DNA from: an uncultured Nitrospira sp.
GTDB lineage: Bacteria; Nitrospirota; Nitrospiria; Nitrospirales; Nitrospiraceae
Length of the DNA stretch: 59,766 bases
Assembly: GCA_902500995.1 (NCBI GenBank)
Contig: CABVSR010000023.1
Coordinates: 1-59,766, forward strand
Direction of reading: 5' to 3'
In this document: positions 53,856-59,766 of the stretch, piece after piece
Layout of the letters: each line of letters starts with the position of its first letter
Numbering within the stretch: the stretch's first letter is position 1
Notes under the pieces: model-generated
Told to the model about the DNA's origin: nothing
What the model saw: the letters and a program-made list of their open reading frames with translations, nothing else
Databases searched by the model: none
Position numbers and translations under genes: made by a program

Positions 53856-55519
53856 ACGAGACGGAACTCCAACAAAACTTGCAGCATCTTCTCACCGCGT
53901 GGGAAGGCGAGTGTGTGGAGTTCAAAGACGCCAACGACAACTTTCCCACCTCCGACATCGGCAAGTATTTCTCAGCCCTGAGCAACGAGGCCAATCTGCG
54001 CGGCTTGTCTGCCGCGTGGCTCGTGTTTGGCGTGAACGACACCACGCGCCGCGTCATCGGCACCGAGTACCGACCGGAACGGGAGCGGCTAAACAGCCTG
54101 AAATACCAGATCGCCCAGGGCACAGACCCGTCCACCAGCTTCCGTGAAATCCATGAGCTGATGACTCCAGCCGGGCGTGTGGTGCTGTTTGAGATTCCCG
54201 CCGCGCCGCGGGGCATTCCCATCGCATGGCAAACCCACTTCTATGCCCGGGCTGGCTCCAGTCTCACTGGCCTCAGCATCGCTAAGCAGGACGAAATCCG
54301 CGCCCAAGGTCTGGCCGATGACTGGTCTGCGATCGTCGTCAAGCAGGCCACTCTTGCCGACCTTGCCCCCGAGGCTTTAGAAAAAGCCCGCTCCATCTTT
54401 GCTACCCGGTATTCGAGCCGCATCCCTGAGGCCACCATCCGCGCTTGGGACGACGCCACCTTTCTTGAACAGGCCAAATTAACTGTGCGGGGCGGCATCA
54501 CCCGTGCGTGCCTGCTCTTGTTGGGCCGAGAACAGGCCACCACGCTGCTCAACCCGTATGTGGCTGAGATGACATGGAAACTCGAAGGGCCTGAACGCGG
54601 GTACGAACATTTCCATCCGCCCTTCTTGCTCAACACGTCGCGACTCTTCCAGCGCATTCGCAATCTGCGCCTCTCGCTGTTACCGCCAGGGCAACTGATC
54701 CCGGTGGACATCCAGAAATACGACGAAAAGATTGTCCTTGAGGCCCTCCATAACTGCATCGCCCACCAGGATTACACCCGCTGCGAACGCATTCTGGTCA
54801 TCGAGCGGCTTGGTGAACTCGAATTTCAGAACGCCGGCGAGTTTTACGACGGCACACCCGACGACTACATCCGGGCCAACCGTTCGCCCCGACGGTATCG
54901 CAATCGGTTTCTCGCCGAGGCCATGGTGACCTTGCGCATGATTGATACTCTAGGCTTCGGCATCCGCGAGGTCATGTGGAAGGGGCAGGCCAGCCGCTAC
55001 TTGCCGTTGCCTGATTATGACTTGTCCGAACCGGGTCACGTCACACTCCGCATCCAGGGTCGCTTCCTTGACGAGAATTACAGCCGCGCCCTGCTCACTC
55101 ATGCCGAGCTCCCATGGGCAGACGTGCTAGCACTCGACACTGTTCAAAAAGGCGGCCTGCCAGAAGACGCGCTCGTGCAGGACCTCCGCCACCGTGGGCT
55201 GATTGAAGGCCGCAAACCCAAGCTCCATGTTGCCGCCGATGTCGCCGCCGCGACGGATACCCAGGCCGAGTACATCCGCCACCGAGCCTTCGACGACCGG
55301 TACTTCTGTGATCTGATTCTTGATTACCTAAAAACCTTCAAACAAGGGCAGCGAACTGATTTTGAACGTCTCTTGACGGGAAAGCTTTCTGACCTGCTGT
55401 CCGGCAAGCAGAAAGCCCGCAAAATTAACAATCTCCTCCAACGCCTTCGTCGGGAGGGCAAAGTGATTACCGATGGCCGCACCAAAGGGGCTACCTGGCG
55501 ATTGACTACAATTGACTAG
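53852..55519 (+). CDS. ATP-binding protein with AlbA_2/Schlafen domain
   Basis: About 555 residues. The N-terminus (GECVEFKDANDNFPTSDIG, WLVFGVNDTTRRVIGTE) is an AlbA_2 nucleic-acid-binding domain; the centre has an HATPase_c_4-type region (EALHNCIAHQDYTRCERI and LEFQNAGEFYDGTPDDYI); the C-terminus is a winged helix (NNLLQRLRREGKVITDG). Such proteins often sit in restriction and defence loci, between subunits. Function is unclear (regulator or effector). It overlaps the Res stop by four bases and ends in the tandem repeat at 55500. Confidence 0.83.
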   Translation: MNETELQQNLQHLLTAWEGECVEFKDANDNFPTSDIGKYFSALSNEANLRGLSAAWLVFGVNDTTRRVIGTEYRPERERLNSLKYQIAQGTDPSTSFREIHELMTPAGRVVLFEIPAAPRGIPIAWQTHFYARAGSSLTGLSIAKQDEIRAQGLADDWSAIVVKQATLADLAPEALEKARSIFATRYSSRIPEATIRAWDDATFLEQAKLTVRGGITRACLLLLGREQATTLLNPYVAEMTWKLEGPERGYEHFHPPFLLNTSRLFQRIRNLRLSLLPPGQLIPVDIQKYDEKIVLEALHNCIAHQDYTRCERILVIERLGELEFQNAGEFYDGTPDDYIRANRSPRRYRNRFLAEAMVTLRMIDTLGFGIREVMWKGQASRYLPLPDYDLSEPGHVTLRIQGRFLDENYSRALLTHAELPWADVLALDTVQKGGLPEDALVQDLRHRGLIEGRKPKLHVAADVAAATDTQAEYIRHRAFDDRYFCDLILDYLKTFKQGQRTDFERLLTGKLSDLLSGKQKARKINNLLQRLRREGKVITDGRTKGATWRLTTID

Positions 55520-55539
55520 GATTAACTACAATTGACTAC
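55500..55539 (+). repeat. Two tandem 20-bp repeats at a gene end
   Basis: GATTGACTACAATTGACTAG is followed by GATTAACTACAATTGACTAC, 18 of 20 identical. The stop of the upstream gene is within the first copy. Related TTAATTGAC occurs twice near 55631-55648. Possibly regulatory or replication slippage. Confidence 0.6.
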
Positions 55540-55659
55540 GGTCATCCATGCCAATCAACACGTGTTCGTGACGAAAAACCCCGGCTAGCCACCGAAACAT
55601 CGGTAAACCTCAATGTTTACAAGGAAATCTTAATTGACGGTTAATTGACTGGAGTCCAC

Positions 55660-56985
55660 ATGGCCCGCGAAGCCACCCACTACGACCTCTCCGACGCCGA
55701 GAAGCGCGACCTGATTAAGCTCATCGAGCAGGGCAAGCCGCTGCCGGAGAAGTACCGGTTTCTCCTGTTCGCCGACAAGCGCGAAGTCGAGCTGGTCTGG
55801 AACGGCAAAAACCGCGAGGTCTGCACCGCCGTGCTCCCATTCCAGACGCTCGAACATATCGACGAGCCGCGCAAGGAACAGCGCGACCAAGAAGAGCTCG
55901 GCTTCGACCTGGGCGGGCGTCAGATTAAAGGTTGGACCAATAAACTCATTTGGGGCGACAACAAACTGATTCTTTCATCCCTCAAAGCCGGGGCGCTCCG
56001 CCGTCAGATCGAGGAGGCAGGCGGCCTCAAGCTCATCTATATCGACCCGCCCTTCGACGTAGGGGCGGACTTCAGCATGGACATCGAGATCGGTGACGAG
56101 ACCTTCCACAAGGAACCGAACCTGCTCGAACAGATCGCCTACCGCGACACCTGGGGACGCGGTGCCGATTCCTTCATCGCCATGATCTACGAACGGCTGA
56201 TCCTGATGCGGGATTTGATGAGTGATGAGGCAAGTATTTATGTGCACTGCGATGGTCGTGTGAATAGTTTCATCCGACTAGCGTTAGATGAAGTGTTTGG
56301 CAAGGAGAGCTTCCGTAACGATTTAATTTGGCAGCGAACATCATCTCACAACGATCCAAAACGCTTCGGTAATGTGCACGACACAATTTTATATTATGTC
56401 AAAACTGATCGCGCGACTTGGAATCAACAATACGACAAACAAGACAAGGACTTTTTCGATGCGCATGATTTCGAGACTGATGCGGAGGGAAAGCATTATC
56501 GAAAGCGAGATTTGACCGCACCAGCTCACGGCAGTAGCTCTGGGCAGTTTGCGTGGAAAGGAAAGCGCCCACCCCAGGGAAGGATGTGGAGTTACACAGA
56601 AGAGAACATGCGTCAGCTAGAAGCTGAGGGACGCATCGCGTACACCAATACTGGAACGCCACGATTGAAAATTTACGTGGATGATTTAAAGGGCCTACCA
56701 ATGCAGTCCCTCTGGGTTCGCCCTGAGTTGATGCTGAATTCCGCTGCTAAAGAGCGTATTGGTTATCCGACACAAAAACCAGAATTACTTACTGAGCGCA
56801 TCATCAATTCAAGTAGCAATGAAGGCGATTTGGTAGCGGACTTTTTCTGTGGCAGCGGAACGACTGCCGCGGTGGCGGAAAAGCTTGGGCGAAAATGGAT
56901 CGCCACCGACCTAGGCAAGTTCGGCATTCACACCACGCGCAAACGGCTCATCCAAGTACAACGCGAGTTGAAAGCAACCGGCTAA
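55660..56985 (+). CDS. Type III DNA methyltransferase, N-terminal part (Mod), split by stop
   Basis: About 441 residues of a beta-class adenine methyltransferase. The catalytic motif IYIDPPFDVGADF comes before the SAM motif VADFFCGSGTTAAVA, the order expected for this class. The target recognition part lies between them (about 56220-56840) and is much more AT-rich than the flanks. The frame ends at TAA (56983-56985) and continues in the same frame to 58002, where PFRAFEVLNLGRYERQAYLN is the expected continuation. The catalytic domain is complete, so it may still bind DNA or methylate. The start at 55660 follows TTGACTGGAG. Confidence 0.85.
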   Translation: MAREATHYDLSDAEKRDLIKLIEQGKPLPEKYRFLLFADKREVELVWNGKNREVCTAVLPFQTLEHIDEPRKEQRDQEELGFDLGGRQIKGWTNKLIWGDNKLILSSLKAGALRRQIEEAGGLKLIYIDPPFDVGADFSMDIEIGDETFHKEPNLLEQIAYRDTWGRGADSFIAMIYERLILMRDLMSDEASIYVHCDGRVNSFIRLALDEVFGKESFRNDLIWQRTSSHNDPKRFGNVHDTILYYVKTDRATWNQQYDKQDKDFFDAHDFETDAEGKHYRKRDLTAPAHGSSSGQFAWKGKRPPQGRMWSYTEENMRQLEAEGRIAYTNTGTPRLKIYVDDLKGLPMQSLWVRPELMLNSAAKERIGYPTQKPELLTERIINSSSNEGDLVADFFCGSGTTAAVAEKLGRKWIATDLGKFGIHTTRKRLIQVQRELKATG

Positions 56986-57003
56986 CCCTTCCGCGCCTTT
57001 GAG

Positions 57004-58002
57004 GTGCTCAACCTCGGTCGCTATGAACGCCAGGCCTATTTGAATGTTGCCGGTCGTCTCACGGGCAAACAGAAGGAACAGGCGCTGGCCAAGAAGGAGG
57101 CGGAGTTCCGTGAGTTGATCCTCAAGGCCTACCGCGCCGAGCCCTTGCCTGACACCGGATTCTTCCACGGCAAGAATAGTGGCCGACTCGTCGTCGTCGG
57201 CCCGATCAACTTGCCGGTCGGGCGGCTGTTTATCGAGGAAGTCATCACGGAATGCCGCAAGCGCGGCGCCTCTCGCGTGGATGTGCTGGCCTTCGAGTTC
57301 GAGATGGGCCTGTTTCCTGCCGTGCTGGAGGAGGCAAAACAAAAAGGCATCGACCTCTCGCCTAAGACCATTCCGCCGGAAGTGTTCGACAAACGCGCCG
57401 TCGAGAAGGGCCAGGTGCGCTTTCACGACGTGGCCTACATCGAAGTCACGCCGCGATTCGACAAGAAGGACAAACTCACTCTGGCCGTTGAACTGACGGA
57501 TTTCTCTGTCTACTACTCACAGGGTCTGGTGGAATCCATCGCTGCCGAACTGAAGGAAGGCAAGAGCGAGGTGGTCTGTGATGCGGGCAAGCTCATCAAA
57601 ATCAACAAAGACAAGCGGGGCGTCGTCACTCGCGAGGTGCTCACCAAGAAGTGGACCGACTGGGTGGACTACTGGGCCGTCGACTTCAATTACGAAAGCC
57701 GAAAAGAAATCATCAAAGTCCAGCGTGGCACCGGCCTCGGTGGGGTACAGGGTTTCCTGCCGGGACAGGAGCCGGACCAACGAGAACTCGAATTAGCCGC
57801 CGACGATTTCGAGGAGCGCTGGACAGGGGCCTACATCTTCGAGAACGAGTGGCAGAGCTTCCGAACCCGCCAGAGCCGCGATCTTGAGTTGAAGACCGCT
57901 AGCCACACCTACGATAAACCGGGCCGCTACATTATCGCCGTTAAAGTCATCGACATCTTCGGCAACGACACCATGACGCTTATGCCTATCACCGTGGGAT
58001 GA
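57004..58002 (+). pseudogene. C-terminal part of the interrupted Mod methyltransferase
   Basis: In phase with the upstream methyltransferase after the TAA; the first possible start is GTG at 57004. About 332 residues: helical part (GKQKEQALAKKEAEFRELI), mixed domains (GPINLPVGRLFIEEVI) and a strand-rich end (HTYDKPGRYIIAVKVIDIFG), as seen in the C-terminal half of long type III Mod proteins. A single base change could have made the TAA. Alternatives are stop readthrough or separate translation of a helper polypeptide. Confidence 0.7.
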
Positions 58003-58685
58003 GTAGCTATAGGGGGTTGGATCTGATGGCAAACCACACGAAAAAAGAGCTTTCCGCCAACGCGCACTAAAGCATACCTATGCATGGCATCGGCTTTACT
58101 TCTACCCTCCATCAACTCATGAAAATCAATGGTTTGCGTCTAACTTGAAGTCGGCGACGTACCACTGCAAAGCCTCATCTGAACGTGCATTTTCCCTGCT
58201 GCCCCTCAGTTCAGACATTTGACGATCCGCAGGCCCTCCAGTGAAACGATAAATATTTTTTCGCTGTCCTATCAAAAACAGCGGTGTCAGCCGCCTCGCC
58301 ATCAAGAGCATTTCAGTTTCGATCAGAAATGCCGCCACCAGCGCACGAAAGCGCACATACGCCTCCTTATGCTCACTTCCCTTTCCCCATCTGCCGTTCG
58401 ATAATTTGTCCCCTATTGCCCCCTCGTGACCCCTCCTGTCCCCTCGAGGGTTCTTTACTGTGTGGTGGCGTTTGCATAAGGTCGGAGCACGCAACGGGAC
58501 GGTCACAAGGATGCAATGACACCACGAATGGAGCCCTGTTCAGAGCAACACCGTTGTCCGTGGCCGGGAGGCGAAGCCGGTCCGCGCCGCATGCCGACAG
58601 GCTGCGGGGCGGAGCGGAATGGCCCCCGTCTTGGTAACACGGGGGCGCTACCCACAGCGCTCATTACAGGAGTTCGATAGGTTCG
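58003..58685. other. Intergenic region with iterons, possible replication or transfer origin
   Basis: 683 bases. It holds the phased repeats at 58410-58449. A minus-strand reading frame of 126 codons (58126-58506) has no family resemblance and is not accepted. The rest has no recognised feature. Confidence 0.55.
58410..58449 (+). repeat. Four direct repeats at exact 10-bp spacing (iterons)
   Basis: CCCCT begins at 58410, 58420, 58430 and 58440, each followed by five variable bases. One helical turn per unit puts all copies on the same DNA face, which fits a protein-binding array. The initiator gene follows 237 bases later. Confidence 0.55.
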
Positions 58686-59693
58686 ATGGATTCTAGCTTC
58701 ACCCTCTCGATTGATTGGCTGGCCTTTACCGTGTTGGCGAGTAATCCCCAAGAGACCATGAAGGTTCTCGGCGGCGATTGGAGCAAGGCCAAAGGCGGCT
58801 TCCGAGGCTATCCATTGTCCTGGATGAGGGTGGACGGCCTGCGCGGGGTCGGCAAACTGGGCACCAATGCGCCTCGTCGCCCGAATGAAATCCATGTGGA
58901 TCTGTCGGGCGGCCTGGCGTCCGCCCTGACACTGGATCAAATCCGCACCCTGCTCCAGTGGGTGCATGCCCAACAAGGCCACGCCACTCGGATTGATTGC
59001 GCCCTGGATGACCGAGCCGGATCGGTCCCGGTCACCACGATTCGAGAGGCCGTCGCTGCCGGTCACTGTGTCACTCGTGCGGCTCAGGTTCGGCATATCG
59101 TCTCGAACCTAACGCACGGCACAGGGGCGACGACTGGCGAGACCATGTACTTCGGAAGTCCACAGAGTCAGACTCTCTTGCGCATTTATGACAAACGACT
59201 CGAACTCCAAAGCAAAGGACAAGAGCACTATCAGGACTACGGGACACGATGGGAGTTAGAACTCAAGAAGGATCGGGCCGAACAGTGTGCCCGAGCATTA
59301 GCCACGTTAGACGAAGCCGATTGGAAGGAGTTGGTCGTCGGCTTGCTTCGGTCCTATGTGGATTTCCGCGACATCACCAAAGAGACAGAGGATGAAGAAC
59401 GGTACCGGGCTCCCGTGTTGGAGTGGTACGCCCTCCTGACGGAGGGATTTCAGAAGGGGCGATTGGCCCAGGAGAAGCAGGTGCAGACCCTGCAGAATGT
59501 GAAACGATGGGTGAGCGACACCCTGACGCCAATGCTGGCGGTCATTTGCGCCACCCCTGGAGGGGAAGAATGGCTACTGAACGAAATTGTCAGGGGCATT
59601 GCTCGGTGGAAAGACCGACACCGCAATTTGCTCAAACAACCACCCAATCGGTTTCACCGGTCTGCCGGCGGTCACGCGGGCAGCCCATGTTAG
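58686..59693 (+). CDS. Replication initiation factor/MobT-like protein (Rep_trans family)
   Basis: About 335 residues. Family motifs include HATRIDCALDD, TMYFGSPQSQTLLRIYDKRLE (Tyr region) and GTRWELELKKDRAEQCA. These occur in rolling-circle initiators of plasmids and in MobT relaxases of integrative elements such as Tn916 and ICESt3. The gene is next to iterons and an excisionase-like gene, so it probably serves replication or transfer of the element. AGG with a short spacer precedes the ATG. Confidence 0.8.
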   Translation: MDSSFTLSIDWLAFTVLASNPQETMKVLGGDWSKAKGGFRGYPLSWMRVDGLRGVGKLGTNAPRRPNEIHVDLSGGLASALTLDQIRTLLQWVHAQQGHATRIDCALDDRAGSVPVTTIREAVAAGHCVTRAAQVRHIVSNLTHGTGATTGETMYFGSPQSQTLLRIYDKRLELQSKGQEHYQDYGTRWELELKKDRAEQCARALATLDEADWKELVVGLLRSYVDFRDITKETEDEERYRAPVLEWYALLTEGFQKGRLAQEKQVQTLQNVKRWVSDTLTPMLAVICATPGGEEWLLNEIVRGIARWKDRHRNLLKQPPNRFHRSAGGHAGSPC

Positions 59694-59700
59694 GGGGACT

Positions 59701-59722
59701 GGGGGTGTCGAGAGACTCCCCC
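59701..59722 (+). other. Hairpin with GNRA loop between Rep and excisionase-like gene
   Basis: Arms GGGGGTGTC (59701-59709) and GACTCCCCC (59714-59722) pair at 8 of 9 positions around the loop GAGA. There is no T-run. It could be a nick site hairpin, an attenuator or an mRNA protector. Confidence 0.5.
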
Positions 59723-59736
59723 GGTGTATCTGCATC

Positions 59737-59766
59737 ATGCTCACCGTCAAAGAACTCTCCGCGTGG
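59737..59766 (+). CDS. Start of an excisionase-like HTH gene (partial, runs off the edge)
   Basis: The ten visible codons read MLTVKELSAW, a start typical of helix_turn_helix_17 excisionases. Next to the initiator in an element with a tRNA attachment site this fits, but only ten residues can be seen. Confidence 0.4.
   Translation, partial: MLTVKELSAW

Larger units (their letters stand above)
49462..59766. mobile_element. Integrated mobile element with defence genes (right end outside window)
   Basis: Bounded on the left by the tRNA fragment. Content: SIR2-domain protein, type III restriction subunit, ATP-binding AlbA protein, interrupted methyltransferase, iterons, Rep_trans/MobT-like initiator and an excisionase-like start. 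Base composition changes along it (the SIR2 gene and the middle of the methyltransferase are clearly richer in A and T). No integrase is seen in the window. Confidence 0.65.

Noticed and set aside
58126-58506. Minus-strand frame of 126 codons before the iterons
   Set aside because: No family resemblance, no ribosome site and it covers the iteron array; more likely chance.

Overview
The window looks like a chromosomal segment of a GC-rich bacterium of the phylum Nitrospirota, most likely Nitrospira or a close relative. This is inferred from gene content: many sigma-54 activators and PAS kinases, pyruvoyl-dependent arginine decarboxylase next to a bacterial deoxyhypusine-synthase-like enzyme and agmatinase, and intergenic inverted-repeat elements of a type I associate with that genus. 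No marker gene fixes the species.

Layout. 0.4-6.7 kb (minus strand): two sigma-54-dependent activators, a lone receiver protein and a PAS-rich histidine kinase. The second activator is divergent from a MacA-like adaptor and ABC permease pair (7.0-9.5 kb), which has an almost perfect -24/-12 promoter in front of it. 9.5-10 kb holds a small inverted-repeat element and an antitoxin gene with a stump of its toxin. 10-14.2 kb (minus) is a pyruvate dehydrogenase operon (E1 alpha, E1 beta, E2, lipoyl synthase). 14.3-18.4 kb (minus) has a secreted protein, maf, a tRNA-dihydrouridine synthase and a DUF692/MNIO-like protein with an extra C-terminal region. 18.6-22.2 kb (plus) has CBS-PilZ, LOG-family, DHH and rhomboid proteins, then a hybrid kinase with a dead receiver and purK/purE (minus).

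26.1-33.7 kb (plus) is the most unusual part. It is a type I secretion-like operon (HlyD adaptor, TolC channel, two tandem ABC-exporter paralogues, a two-TM coiled protein). Both ABC subunits have lost the catalytic motifs of the nucleotide-binding domain, and both carry the same replacement residues, so this looks like a conserved alternative family and not decay. 33.7-41 kb (minus) holds a pseudouridine synthase and a polyamine gene group (agmatinase, arginine decarboxylase, aldehyde dehydrogenase, DHS-like enzyme with Arg in place of the catalytic Lys) plus a DsbA-like protein and a ZIP transporter. 41-46.7 kb has a methyltransferase, unknown proteins, a truncated glycosyltransferase and a NarX/NarL-type two-component pair. 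46.9-49.3 kb is an arsenic operon (arsR, acr3, glyoxalase-like arsI/cadI, arsC) with two matching ArsR operators.

From 49.46 kb to the right edge lies an integrated element. Its left end is a 3' fragment of tRNA-Glu(CTC), cut exactly at the anticodon loop. It carries a SIR2-domain protein, a type III restriction subunit, an AlbA/Schlafen-type ATP-binding protein, a type III methyltransferase split by an in-frame stop and with an AT-rich mosaic centre, four 10-bp-phased iterons, a Rep_trans/MobT-like initiator and the start of an excisionase-like gene. The intact tRNA and the integrase are expected beyond the window.
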